Below, piece after piece: positions 34,771 to 43,179 of a stretch of 64,000 bases of DNA (position 1 is its first letter; every line of letters begins with the position of its first letter). The notes beneath the pieces are model-generated. The model saw only the letters and a list, made by a program, of their open reading frames with translations. It was not told where the DNA came from and did not search any database. The position numbers and the translations under genes were made by a program. This stretch comes from Croceibacterium soli (GTDB lineage: Bacteria; Pseudomonadota; Alphaproteobacteria; Sphingomonadales; Sphingomonadaceae): positions 62,001 through 126,000 of the forward strand of contig NZ_WTYK01000005.1 of NCBI RefSeq assembly GCF_009828065.1. The letters run 5' to 3'.

Positions 34771-35199
34771 ATGTCCGAGAAGCACAACCTGCCGGCGAAA
34801 CTGACCGATCGCGGCGGCCGCGCCGTTCGCAAGGTGGTGACCAAGACTCGGAGCGGCGTCCGCAAGGTGCCCGGACCGAGCCCGAACTCCGCGACCAACC
34901 TGCTCGTCGCCGATATCGCGATGCGCACTGTCATGCGCCTGTTCAGGCGTAGCGTCGAGAAGGGCCTGCTCGGCGCGCGTTTCGATCCGGCGAAGGCCCA
35001 CGAGATCGTGGAAGGCCGCACGCTCGGAAAGACCCTGTTGAGCGCGGCGGCAGCGCGGGTGGCGACCGGTTCGGTCCCCGGAGCTATGCTGGTTGGCGGC
35101 GGAATCCTCGGCAAGGCACTGCTCGATCGGACGGTGGGTCGAAGAAGGGCGATCCGCAAAGGCGATCGCGCGCTGGCGGAGCAGGCCGAAAAAGCCTGA
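34771..35199 (+). CDS. Basic protein of unknown function (142 aa)
   Basis: It lies 33 bp after sspB on the same strand with a GGGGCGAGG ribosome site. The protein is rich in Lys/Arg at both ends (LTDRGGRAVRKVVTKTRSGVRK; GRRRAIRKGDRALAEQAEKA). A Gly/Ala hydrophobic stretch, GSVPGAMLVGGGILGKALL, could be a membrane-interacting helix. No family is recognised. Confidence 0.65.
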   Translation: MSEKHNLPAKLTDRGGRAVRKVVTKTRSGVRKVPGPSPNSATNLLVADIAMRTVMRLFRRSVEKGLLGARFDPAKAHEIVEGRTLGKTLLSAAAARVATGSVPGAMLVGGGILGKALLDRTVGRRRAIRKGDRALAEQAEKA

Positions 35200-35264
35200 G
35201 CGTAGCTGCGCAAAGCGGCGCCGCGGGGCTTGATTTCGCCCGCCCGCCTGCGCCAACAGCGTGC

Positions 35265-35915
35265 ATGGCTCCTTCGCAAACTCCCGGTTCCAATTCGCTC
35301 AAGCGGCGCGGGCTGATGTTCGTGCTCTCCTCCCCCTCCGGCGCGGGGAAGACGACGATCGCCCGCCGGCTCCTGGCCGAGGACGACGAGATCGCCATGT
35401 CGGTCTCCGTCACCACGCGGCCGATGCGCCCCGGCGAGGTCGAGGGCCGCGACTACCAGTTCGCCGACCGCGCCCGGTTCGATGCGATGGTCGAGGCGAA
35501 CGAGTTCCTCGAGTGGGCCGAAGTCTTCGGCAACTGCTACGGAACGCCGAAAGCGCAGATCAAGGCCGGCCTGCGCGAAGGGCAGGACTTCCTGTTCGAC
35601 ATCGACTGGCAGGGCACGCAGCAGCTCTACCAGCGGATGGAGACCGACGTGGTTCGGGTGTTCCTGCTGCCGCCGAGCATCGAGGAACTGGAACAGCGCC
35701 TGCGCGGCCGCGGGACCGACAGCGAAGAGGTGATCGAGGGGCGCATGGCCCGCGCCAAGGCCGAGATCAGCCATTGGGACGGGTACGACTACGTGGTGAT
35801 CAACGACGACGTGGAGGCCTGCTTCGGCAAAGTCCGCGCGATCCTGGATGCCGAACGCCTGCGCCGCGCACGACAGACCGGCCTGGTGGACTTCGCGCGC
35901 AACCTGATGCGCTGA
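35265..35915 (+). CDS. gmk: Guanylate kinase
   Basis: A 216-residue P-loop kinase phosphorylating GMP to GDP. It has the P-loop SSPSGAGKTT (about 22-31), the GMP-binding SVSVTTRPMRPGEVEGRDYQ, FLEWAEVFGNCYGTPK, DFLFDIDWQGTQQL, and the lid and adenine segments LRGRGTDSEEVIEGRMARAK and YDYVVINDD. The ATG chosen gives the usual 10-15 residues before the P-loop strand. Confidence 0.96.
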   Translation: MAPSQTPGSNSLKRRGLMFVLSSPSGAGKTTIARRLLAEDDEIAMSVSVTTRPMRPGEVEGRDYQFADRARFDAMVEANEFLEWAEVFGNCYGTPKAQIKAGLREGQDFLFDIDWQGTQQLYQRMETDVVRVFLLPPSIEELEQRLRGRGTDSEEVIEGRMARAKAEISHWDGYDYVVINDDVEACFGKVRAILDAERLRRARQTGLVDFARNLMR

Positions 35916-35916
35916 C

Positions 35917-36060
35917 CTAAGCCTTCTTCCGGTAACCACCCTGGCCGCGGATCATCTTCCGATGGGCCTTCTGCTTCTTGACGAGGTACATCGTCAGAAG
36001 CAGCGCGCCAAGCGCGAGGACCGCAATCAGCAGATACGCGATAACCAGTCGAGCTTCCAT
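35917..36060 (-). CDS. Small single-helix membrane protein (47 aa)
   Basis: The protein has one transmembrane helix (LVIAYLLIAVLALGALLLTMYLV, split here by description into residues 4-26) followed by a strongly basic cytoplasmic tail, KKQKAHRKMIRGQGGYRKKA. It converges on gmk with one base between stops and lies downstream of nothing on its own strand. The layout is typical of small membrane microproteins; function unknown. The frame extends further upstream without coding character. Confidence 0.65.
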   Translation of the reverse strand: MEARLVIAYLLIAVLALGALLLTMYLVKKQKAHRKMIRGQGGYRKKA

Positions 36061-36146
36061 TTTTGCGACCCTGAATGCTGGCAAAATGCGCAGCGTTCGG
36101 AAATGGTTGCGGCCGGGATAGGTTCCCGGCCGCCGTCGCCTGCAAC

Positions 36147-38612
36147 CTAGAACTCGCGCGACCAGCTGAGCGCCACGCCCTTGTCGTCGGGGAGCGCGGC
36201 GTAGTGGCCGGGATCCTTGCGGTAGAACAGGCTGGCCGAGGCATCGCCGGTGAACAGCGGCCCGCGCCAGGCGATCTCGCCGGTCAGCTCGCGGCCTTGC
36301 GGCGCAAGGGACATGCTGCGGATGCCGTAGATCGGGCTGAGCGTTTCGTAGCTGTAGTCCACCGGCAACTGCAGGTTCAGCCCGCCCCGCTCGACCCGCA
36401 GCGGCTGCGAGACGCGGAAGGCCAGGCTGTCGCCGGGCGAGAACACCGCGCTTCGGGTGAGGTCCAGCGCCCAGGCGCGGCTGGCCAGACGCGAGCCCGC
36501 CGCGACGGCCCCACCGCTGCGGGCGAAAGTCCACCCGTGGCGCATGGCCGCGCCGAGGCGCCAGTTGTCGGCGAGGTCCCAGCCCGCCTGTGCATCGAGG
36601 AACAGCGTGTCCGCCCCGGAAACCCCGAAAGCATTGTGGAAGCGCGCGCCGAGCATCGTCGTGTCCTCGCGCATCCAGTTGAGGCCGAGCGCCGCGTGCA
36701 CCCCGCCGAAGCGGCGATCGAGACCGAGCCCGAAGGTCTGCACGTCGCCGCGTTCGCGCTCTCCGCGCAGCTCCGCGGCACGGCGCATGACCGAGGCGGA
36801 CAGCGTCTCGCCGCTGTCGGCGCTCAACGTCAGGCCCCACGGGCCGAGCCGGCGGCGAACGGCCACGGCCGCGTCCGTGCTGCGGTAAAGCCCCTCGTCT
36901 CCCACCGCTCCGCCGGCGATCATGAAGGCCGGGCGGTCCTGCCCCTGGAGCTGGGCCACGAGCCCGTCGGCGCTCTGGGCGAAAGCGAAGCCGACTTGCG
37001 TGGTCGGGGACAACTGCAGCGCGACCCGTGCCGCCAGAACGCGGGCGCCCTCGGCATCTTCCGGTGACAGGGTGAGCTGGCCGACGCGCGACGGTTCGCC
37101 AAGGCGGCCGCCGGCGTCGATGGTGAAGGCGAGGCTCGCCTTCTCGTTGCCGGCCACGAGCTGGCGCCGCTGGACCGCGAGCGAGCCGTGCAGCGGCTCG
37201 CTGACCCGCGCGCCGCCCATGGTTCCGGCGAGATCGATGCCGAAGGCGCGCTGGTATTCGTCCAGCACGATCGTCTGCAGCGAGGCGCGCTGTGCGGCAT
37301 CGCCCATGGCCGGCGAAGTCGAACCGCTACTGTCGCCGGCTGCCATGGGCGTGGTCCCGCCGGCCAGGCTGGTGGTGCCGATCGGCTGGAACGCGCGTGC
37401 GATATCGAGGATCCCGCGGCCGTAGACCGGATCGGTGCCGGGAGCGCCCGCATCGAACGCGGAGCGCAGCAGGACGTCGACGATCTGCGCACCCGTCAGG
37501 CGCGGGAACGCCTGGGCCAGCAAAGCCGCCGCCCCGGCAATCTGCGGCGCGGAGAAGCTCGTGCCGGAGAACAGATAGGAGAAGCCCTCGCTGTCGACGT
37601 AGATCCTGCCGTCCTTGTAGACGCAGCAGATTGCCTGGCCGCGCGCGGCGAGGAACCGGTTCGGCTGATTGCCGGCCCGGTTGCTGAAGCTGGAGATGAC
37701 GCCGTTCTCGTCCACCGAGCCGGCGACGATCACGCTGGTGCCGCCGGCGGCGTCGATGCCCGCGGCGAAGCTGTCCAGTTCCGCCTGGCCGTCGTTCCCG
37801 GCCGAGACGACGATCACCGCGCCGGCGTTCGCCGCGCGCTGCACCGATCGCCTGAGGACCGTGTCCGGCGCCCCGCCGCCGAGCGAGAGGTTGATGATCC
37901 TGGCTCCATTGGCGATCGCGTGATCCACCGCCCGGGAGATCGCGCCGTCGGAGAAGGTGCAATCGTCGTCGGTGTCGTTGGCGCCGCTGTCGCTGACGCA
38001 GGAACCCGGCGTGTCGGCGCGCAGGGCCATGATCGTGGCGTTCCAGGCGATGCCGACGATGCCGGTGTTGTTCCGCGCCGCAGCGGCGACGAGCGCGACG
38101 TTGGTGCCGTGGTCGTCGGTCGAATCCACGCCGCGGCTGCTGGTGTCGCTGTACACGTCGCGGGAGGCGGGCGAGATGCGCCCGGTGAACTCCGGACTGT
38201 CCATGTCGATGCCGGTATCGACGATGGCGATCGAGATGCCCTGCCCCGTGGCGCCCGCATTCCAGGCCGTGGCGGCGTTGTGCTGCAGCGGACCGTCGGA
38301 CCGGCGGAACTCCGCCGTGTCGAACTGGGTCGGCACGGGCGATGGCGTGGGGCTGGGCGCGGGCGACGGGGCCGGCGTGGGAGCTGGCGTCGGAGTGGGT
38401 GTCGGTGTTGGCGTAGGCGTAGGCGTCGGTGCGGGCGTAGGCGTCGGTGCAGGCGCGGGAGCCGGGGCCGGTGTCGGTGAAGGTGCGGGCGCCGGGCTGG
38501 GCGTGCTGATCGCCCCCCCGTTGCCGCCGCCGCCACAAGCGCTGACCAGGACGAGCGCGGACACTGCGATCCCGGCGTGCAATCCGCGCGAGAAGGAGCT
38601 GCAGACCCTCAT
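36147..38612 (-). CDS. Subtilisin-family (S8) serine protease with autotransporter-like C-terminus, lipoprotein
   Basis: An 821-residue surface protease. The signal peptide ends at a lipobox ([10 protein letters not shown], Cys26). About 60 residues of Pro-Thr/Pro-Ala repeats form a stiff linker (36-95). The S8 domain follows with Asp132 in [11 protein letters not shown], His168 in [10 protein letters not shown] and Ser352 in [13 protein letters not shown]; an insertion after the His contains paired acidic residues (DTDDDC). The C-terminal 350 residues are strand-rich and end in VALSWSREF with a terminal Phe, as in outer-membrane barrels. The combination suggests a protease displayed at, or secreted through, the outer membrane. 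Confidence 0.85.
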   Translation of the reverse strand: MRVCSSFSRGLHAGIAVSALVLVSACGGGGNGGAISTPSPAPAPSPTPAPAPAPAPTPTPAPTPTPTPTPTPTPTPAPTPAPSPAPSPTPSPVPTQFDTAEFRRSDGPLQHNAATAWNAGATGQGISIAIVDTGIDMDSPEFTGRISPASRDVYSDTSSRGVDSTDDHGTNVALVAAAARNNTGIVGIAWNATIMALRADTPGSCVSDSGANDTDDDCTFSDGAISRAVDHAIANGARIINLSLGGGAPDTVLRRSVQRAANAGAVIVVSAGNDGQAELDSFAAGIDAAGGTSVIVAGSVDENGVISSFSNRAGNQPNRFLAARGQAICCVYKDGRIYVDSEGFSYLFSGTSFSAPQIAGAAALLAQAFPRLTGAQIVDVLLRSAFDAGAPGTDPVYGRGILDIARAFQPIGTTSLAGGTTPMAAGDSSGSTSPAMGDAAQRASLQTIVLDEYQRAFGIDLAGTMGGARVSEPLHGSLAVQRRQLVAGNEKASLAFTIDAGGRLGEPSRVGQLTLSPEDAEGARVLAARVALQLSPTTQVGFAFAQSADGLVAQLQGQDRPAFMIAGGAVGDEGLYRSTDAAVAVRRRLGPWGLTLSADSGETLSASVMRRAAELRGERERGDVQTFGLGLDRRFGGVHAALGLNWMREDTTMLGARFHNAFGVSGADTLFLDAQAGWDLADNWRLGAAMRHGWTFARSGGAVAAGSRLASRAWALDLTRSAVFSPGDSLAFRVSQPLRVERGGLNLQLPVDYSYETLSPIYGIRSMSLAPQGRELTGEIAWRGPLFTGDASASLFYRKDPGHYAALPDDKGVALSWSREF

Positions 38613-38802
38613 TTTCGATTGTTCCTCTGCGACCCGGCAAGGCCGAGAGAGCAGCCTCGCCAGTGAAAGATGCACGACCTTGACTCAACGTTCCCGTTGC
38701 CGGAACGGGACACGCCTTGCCCGGCGCCCGGCGCCGGTCTACCCGCCTTTCGCCCGCCGGTCTTGAACCGGCAGTGAACTCTATATTTTTTAAGGACCTA
38801 CG

Positions 38803-39642
38803 ATGACCGACAGCCTGGAAACCGTGATCGACGCCGCATGGGATTCGCGTGAGACGGTCACGCCCGGCAGCACCGATGTGCGCGAAGCGGTCGAAAGCGC
38901 GCTGGAACTGCTCGACAGCGGAGAGGCGCGCGTGGCCGAGCCTGACGGCCAGGGCGGCTGGCGAGTCAACCAGTGGCTGAAGAAGGCCGTGCTCCTGTCG
39001 TTCCGCCTTTACGACAACGCGCTGGTCGATGTCGGCGCGGCCGGCGCTCCGGCGTTCGACAAAGTGCCGAGCAAGTTCGCCGGCTGGGGCGAGGATCGCT
39101 TCCGCGAGGCCGGCTTCCGGGTGGTGCCGGGCGCCGTCGCGCGCCGCGGCAGCTTCATCGGCAGGGGCGCCGTGCTGATGCCGAGCTTCGTGAACATCGG
39201 CGCCTATGTCGGCGAAGGAACGATGGTCGATACCTGGGCGACGGTGGGATCGTGCGCGCAGATCGGCCGCAACGTGCACATCTCCGGCGGCGCCGGGATC
39301 GGCGGCGTGCTCGAGCCGCTGCAGGCCGGGCCGGTGATCATCGGCGACGGCGCGTTCATCGGCGCGCGGGCCGAAGTGGCCGAGGGCGTTCGTGTGGGCG
39401 AAGGCGCCGTCCTTTCGATGGGCGTCTACCTCGGCGCTTCGACCAAGATCGTCGACCGGGCGACTGGCGAGGTGCATCGCGGCGAAGTTCCGCCATACGC
39501 AGTGGTCGTGCCCGGCGCGATGCCGGGCAAGCCGCTGCCCGACGGGACGCCCGGCCCCTCGCTCTACTGCGCGGTGATCGTGAAGACCGTCGACGCGCAG
39601 ACCCGCTCCAAGACCGGGATCAACGAGCTGCTGCGCGACTGA
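38803..39642 (+). CDS. dapD: 2,3,4,5-tetrahydropyridine-2,6-dicarboxylate N-succinyltransferase
   Basis: A 279-residue left-handed beta-helix transferase of the succinylase route to lysine and meso-diaminopimelate. It has an N-terminal helical domain ([17 protein letters not shown]), [20 protein letters not shown], hexapeptide repeats ([55 protein letters not shown]) and the C-terminal [20 protein letters not shown]. An AAGGA site precedes the ATG, in an AT-rich stretch (TATATTTTTTAAGG) that likely includes the promoter. Confidence 0.96.
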   Translation: MTDSLETVIDAAWDSRETVTPGSTDVREAVESALELLDSGEARVAEPDGQGGWRVNQWLKKAVLLSFRLYDNALVDVGAAGAPAFDKVPSKFAGWGEDRFREAGFRVVPGAVARRGSFIGRGAVLMPSFVNIGAYVGEGTMVDTWATVGSCAQIGRNVHISGGAGIGGVLEPLQAGPVIIGDGAFIGARAEVAEGVRVGEGAVLSMGVYLGASTKIVDRATGEVHRGEVPPYAVVVPGAMPGKPLPDGTPGPSLYCAVIVKTVDAQTRSKTGINELLRD

Positions 39643-39729
39643 GCCAGGGGCTCGCAGCGGAACATTCGTCCTGCCTGACCGTATTTCCGGCGAACCCGCG
39701 AGGGGCGCAGATTACGGGAGGCAGCGACG

Positions 39730-40038
39730 ATGGAACGCAGGGGCGACGAAGTTCATATCGACAGTGACGAAGCACGGGCCGGCTCGACGAACAACGTCGT
39801 GCGCTGGGTGCTGATCGCCGGCCTGCTGCTGGTGATCACCGCCTTCACGATCATCGTCTTGATCGGAAGCGCGAGCCAGGGCGACCACGAAGACGACGTC
39901 ACCATGAAGGTCGATGCGCAGGACCAGAGCAGGGCCGGCGGCGAAAGCACCGACGGGATCGTCAGCGAAGGCGCCGACGAGCTCCCCGAGCCGGCGACCG
40001 AAGCGAACACCGAGGGCGAGGGCCGGATCGCGAACTGA
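39730..40038 (+). CDS. Small bitopic membrane protein with acidic tail (102 aa)
   Basis: A short acidic head, one transmembrane helix (WVLIAGLLLVITAFTIIVLI, about residues 26-45) and a strongly acidic, probably disordered tail rich in Asp/Glu/Gly (DHEDDVTMKVDAQDQ, ADELPEPATEAN). A GGGAGG ribosome site precedes the ATG. No family is recognised. Confidence 0.65.
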   Translation: MERRGDEVHIDSDEARAGSTNNVVRWVLIAGLLLVITAFTIIVLIGSASQGDHEDDVTMKVDAQDQSRAGGESTDGIVSEGADELPEPATEANTEGEGRIAN

Positions 40039-40077
40039 TCGCACCCCGCTTGGGCGGCGAGGCAGAGGAGACCTGAC

Positions 40078-40266
40078 ATGCCGGCGAAATCCAAGGCGCA
40101 GCAGAAGGCGGCCGGCGCCGCCCTTTCGGCCAAGCGCGGGGACAGCAAAGTCTCCGAGCTGCAAGGCGCTTCCAAGGGAATGTACGAGTCGATGACCGAA
40201 GACGAGCTCGAGGACCTGGCGAGCACCAAGCGCAAGGGCAAGCCGGAGCACGTCGACGACGACTGA
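40078..40266 (+). CDS. DUF3008 family small basic protein
   Basis: A 62-residue protein, MPAKSKAQQKAAGAALSAKR at the start, then VSELQGASKGMYESMTEDEL and KRKGKPEHVDDD at the end. This is the conserved DUF3008 pattern. Function unknown; it is hydrophilic and Lys-rich. Its stop codon overlaps the next ATG (TGATG), so the two genes are coupled. Confidence 0.87.
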   Translation: MPAKSKAQQKAAGAALSAKRGDSKVSELQGASKGMYESMTEDELEDLASTKRKGKPEHVDDD

Positions 40267-40676
40267 TGCCGCTGGACCGCTTCATCGAAGCCCAGGCGCC
40301 GGCCTACCATCGCGCCCTCGCCGAGTTGCGGGGCGGCGCCAAGCAGAGCCACTGGATGTGGTTCATCTTCCCGCAGATCTCCGGCCTCGGCAGAAGTCCG
40401 ACCGCCCAGTTCTACGCCATCGCGGATCGCGCCGAGGCGCACGCCTACCTGGCCCACCCGGTCCTCGGCCGTAGGCTGCGCGAATGCACCGACGCAATGC
40501 TGGCCTGGGGCGGACGCAAGTCGGCCGAAGCCATCCTTGGCCCGATCGATGCGCAGAAGTTCAGGAGCTCGATGACGCTGTTCGAGGCTGTCGCGGAGGA
40601 CGACGACCGCTTCGCGCAGGCGCTGGAGGCGTTCTACGCGGGCACGCGCGACCAGGCGACGCTCGACCGGCTGTGA
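40266..40676 (+). CDS. DUF1810 family protein
   Basis: A 136-residue helical protein with the family signature LDRFIEAQAPAYHRALAELR, then SHWMWFIFPQISGLGRSPTA, FYAIADRAEAHAYLAHPVLG and KFRSSMTLFEAV. The family is related to calpastatin-like/YbiA-associated proteins of unknown biochemical role. It is translationally coupled to the DUF3008 gene. Confidence 0.9.
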   Translation: MPLDRFIEAQAPAYHRALAELRGGAKQSHWMWFIFPQISGLGRSPTAQFYAIADRAEAHAYLAHPVLGRRLRECTDAMLAWGGRKSAEAILGPIDAQKFRSSMTLFEAVAEDDDRFAQALEAFYAGTRDQATLDRL

Positions 40677-40721
40677 CGGGCTCCGCCGCGCCTACCCACC
40701 GGCCAGCGCCATGCCCCCAGC

Positions 40722-41504
40722 TTACTCGATCGTCAGGCCCACGACGCGCCAGCCGCCTTCCTCGCGATCGAGCGTGACCGTCTCCACCGCGTCTGCCTTG
40801 TTGGCGAAGCTTGTGCGAAACTTCACGACTTCATAGCCGTGAGGCGGAGCGGGGAGCTTCTCCTGGCTGACGAACGCGCGCGAGATTACCGTGCCGAGGG
40901 GCACGCGCACCTTTTCCGATACCGTGGCCCAGACCTCGGCAGTGTTGAGCTTCCGGAACGAGGTGCCGGTCGCGCGATAGCTTTCGTCCCACCGTCCCTG
41001 GTCCACCAAGGCCAGCCACTGACGGGCCGTATCCACCACCTCCGCGTTCGGGGCGGCGCGAACGGCAGCGGGGGCCGGCGGCGCGGTCGAAGCGGCGTTT
41101 GGCAAGGCGGTGAGCGCCAAAAGACTGAGAGCAAGCGTCATGAGCAGAACTCCGATCACTATCCAGGGAAGGCGGTGCACCCGCCCTGCGCCGGGGATCG
41201 GCGCGATTCCCTGATCGATCAGAGCCGGGGGGGAATCTCCCCCCATTTTCACGTCCCCTAAGAATTGGGGGTCGAAGGAGTCAGGTCGCCCCTGTTCGGC
41301 CGCCAGCAGAAGGCGTGCGGCCTCGCGGCTGCTCGATACCGCCATCTTGCGCCGCGCATCGCGAAGCCGTTCGTTGATCGTGTGGACCGAGAGGCCGAGG
41401 CTGCGTGCGATCGATTTCGCGTCATGGCCGCGAACGATGAGGCGGAGCGTCTCCTTCTCCTTCTCCGTGAGCGCCCAATCGTCTTTCTGCACGGGCGTGT
41501 TCAT
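40722..41504 (-). CDS. Membrane-tethered LuxR-type regulator with C-terminal DUF4019 domain
   Basis: A 260-residue protein. The N-terminal LuxR/GerE helix-turn-helix reads LTEKEKETLRLIVRGHDAKSIARSLGLS and continues SVHTINERLRDARRKM. A linker follows and then one transmembrane helix (LPWIVIGVLLMTLALSLLAL, about residues 118-137). The extracytoplasmic DUF4019 domain (ARQWLALVDQGRWDESYRAT, FRKLNTAEVWATVSEKV, VVKFRTSFANKADAVETVTL) closes the protein. The layout suggests a one-component regulator sensing an envelope signal without a kinase. No obvious target operon adjoins it. Confidence 0.85.
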   Translation of the reverse strand: MNTPVQKDDWALTEKEKETLRLIVRGHDAKSIARSLGLSVHTINERLRDARRKMAVSSSREAARLLLAAEQGRPDSFDPQFLGDVKMGGDSPPALIDQGIAPIPGAGRVHRLPWIVIGVLLMTLALSLLALTALPNAASTAPPAPAAVRAAPNAEVVDTARQWLALVDQGRWDESYRATGTSFRKLNTAEVWATVSEKVRVPLGTVISRAFVSQEKLPAPPHGYEVVKFRTSFANKADAVETVTLDREEGGWRVVGLTIE

Positions 41505-41569
41505 GCCGGGAGTCTAGGAGACGCGCTTCGCCGCAGATACCCCAAAAAATTTGGTGGCACGAGGCGGCA

Positions 41570-42364
41570 TCAGCCGACAAGACGGGCAAGAGCCTGAGCA
41601 GCGGCGGGCGCGCGTTCCTTGGCGCCGTTGATCATCAGGGCGAAGACGTCCCCGCCCTTCCCTCGGCTCGCCGCCGGGTCGCCGGCGTAAGCCAAACCCT
41701 CCGGGGCCTCGCCGGCGGCCCAGGCGCGGCAGAGGGCGGCGATGCGCTGGATGTCTTCGGCCGGATATCCGGTGGGCTCTTCCGCCACGAGGTTCTTGCA
41801 GCGCAAGTAGGCGAAGTCGGCGGTGCGGTCGGCGATCGGCGTGCGGCCCTCCTGTTCGCACCAGACGATCGCCGCGCCGGCGGCGCGGGCGAGGTCGACG
41901 AACTGCGGGCAGGCGAAGCTTTCGTGTCCGACCTCGACGGCGTGGCGCAGGCGGACGCCTTTGTGCTCCACCGGCAGCAGCGCGAGGAAGGCGGCCATGT
42001 CCTCCGCCTCGAACCGCTTGGTGCCCATGAACTGCCAAACGATGGGTCCGAGGCGGTCGCCCAGTTCCTCCAGCCCTTGCCCGAAGAACCTGGCGAGCGC
42101 ATCGCCGGCGCCCGCGAGCACTTTGCGGTTGGTGACGTAGGAGGACCCCTTCAGGGTGAACACGAATCCTTTGGGCGTCTGCTCGCGCCAAGTGCGGAAG
42201 CTCTCCGGTTTCTGGAGCCTGCGATATGTGCCGTTGATCTCGATCACGCCGACCTGACGGGACGCCCATTCGAGCTCGCGCTTCTGCGCCAGGGCTTCGG
42301 GGTAGAAGGTGCCCTTGCGCCACTCCGGGTAGACCCAGCCGCCGATGCCCGCCCTGATCGCCAT
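41570..42364 (-). CDS. DUF72 domain protein (YecE-like TIM barrel)
   Basis: A 264-residue protein with the DUF72 signatures IRAGIGGWVYPEWRKGTFYP at the start, EINGTYRRLQKPESFRTWRE, TPKGFVFTLKG, LGPIVWQFMGTKRFEAEDM, AVEVGHESF, TADFAYLRCK and VFALMINGAKERAPAAAQAL. The fold is a TIM barrel of unknown enzymatic role. It stands divergent from the DUF427 gene with 80 bp between them. Confidence 0.9.
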   Translation of the reverse strand: MAIRAGIGGWVYPEWRKGTFYPEALAQKRELEWASRQVGVIEINGTYRRLQKPESFRTWREQTPKGFVFTLKGSSYVTNRKVLAGAGDALARFFGQGLEELGDRLGPIVWQFMGTKRFEAEDMAAFLALLPVEHKGVRLRHAVEVGHESFACPQFVDLARAAGAAIVWCEQEGRTPIADRTADFAYLRCKNLVAEEPTGYPAEDIQRIAALCRAWAAGEAPEGLAYAGDPAASRGKGGDVFALMINGAKERAPAAAQALARLVG

Positions 42365-42444
42365 CCGGCCAGCCTATCCCGGCAAGGAACCGAACCCCGC
42401 TATTTGCGGTTTCCTGTGCCGGGAGAGCGACGAAAGGAGCTCGC

Positions 42445-42735
42445 ATGGCGGTCGAGGCAATCTGGAACGATCAGGTGATCGCCCACAGCGAGAAGACCGT
42501 GGTGGTCGAAGGCAACCACTACTTCCCGCGGGACGATGTCGACACGTCGGTGCTGGAGAAGAGCGCCACTACCTCCGAATGTCCGTGGAAGGGCACTGCG
42601 CACTACTATAGCATCGACCTCGACGGAGAGCGCAACGAGGATGCCGCCTGGTACTACCCGGATCCCAAGCCGGAGGCGGAGAAGATCCGCGGGCATATCG
42701 CCTTCTGGAACGGAGTGGAGATCGTCGAGGAGTGA
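42445..42735 (+). CDS. DUF427 domain protein
   Basis: A 96-residue protein with the complete DUF427 pattern: AIWNDQVIAHSEKTVVVEGN, HYFPRDDVDTSVLEKSATTS, ECPWKGTAHYYSIDLDGE, AAWYYPDPKPEAEKIRGHIA and FWNGVEI. The family is a small beta barrel of unknown function, widely found with stress genes. The next gene starts inside its last codons. Confidence 0.92.
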   Translation: MAVEAIWNDQVIAHSEKTVVVEGNHYFPRDDVDTSVLEKSATTSECPWKGTAHYYSIDLDGERNEDAAWYYPDPKPEAEKIRGHIAFWNGVEIVEE

Positions 42736-43169
42736 GCCCGGTCAAAATCGTCATCGAGGAACTGCGCTTGTCGCCCCATCCGGAAGGCGGCTGGTTCCGC
42801 GAGACGTGGCGCGCCCCCGCCGCCGAGGGGGAGCGAGCGCAAGCGACCGCGATCCTGTTCCTGATCGAAGCCCACCAGCGTTCCCACTGGCACAAGGTCG
42901 ACGCGTCCGAAGTCTGGCTGTGGCACGCCGGCGACCCGCTGCTGCTGTCGCTGAGCGCGAGCGACGAAGGCCCTGTGCGCAAGATCCGCCTGGGGCCCGA
43001 CGTTATCGCGGGCGACATGCCGCAGTATGTGGTCGATGCGCACGAATGGCAGTCGGCCGCGCCGCTGCCGGGCAAGGCCGGCTATACCCTGGCCTCGTGC
43101 GTGGTAACGCCCGCGTTCGAGTTCTCCGGCTTCACCCTCGCCCCGCCCGAGTGGCACCCGGGCGGGTGA
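42732..43169 (+). CDS. Cupin, DUF985 family
   Basis: A 145-residue cupin starting at a GTG that overlaps the DUF427 stop (GTGA). Conserved: LSPHPEGGWFRETWRA, ATAILFLIEAHQRSHWHKVD with the cupin His ligands, SEVWLWHAGDPLLLSL, PQYVVDAHEWQSAAPL and LASCVVTPAFEFSGFTLAPP. The DUF985 family resembles sugar epimerase-type cupins; the substrate is unknown. Confidence 0.92.
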   Translation: MSPVKIVIEELRLSPHPEGGWFRETWRAPAAEGERAQATAILFLIEAHQRSHWHKVDASEVWLWHAGDPLLLSLSASDEGPVRKIRLGPDVIAGDMPQYVVDAHEWQSAAPLPGKAGYTLASCVVTPAFEFSGFTLAPPEWHPGG

Positions 43170-43179
43170 GACGGGCCGC

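Noticed and set aside
36061-36840. Upstream extension of the 47-residue membrane protein frame
   Set aside because: It overlaps the conserved end of the S8 protease gene in another frame; only the last 47 codons look like protein.
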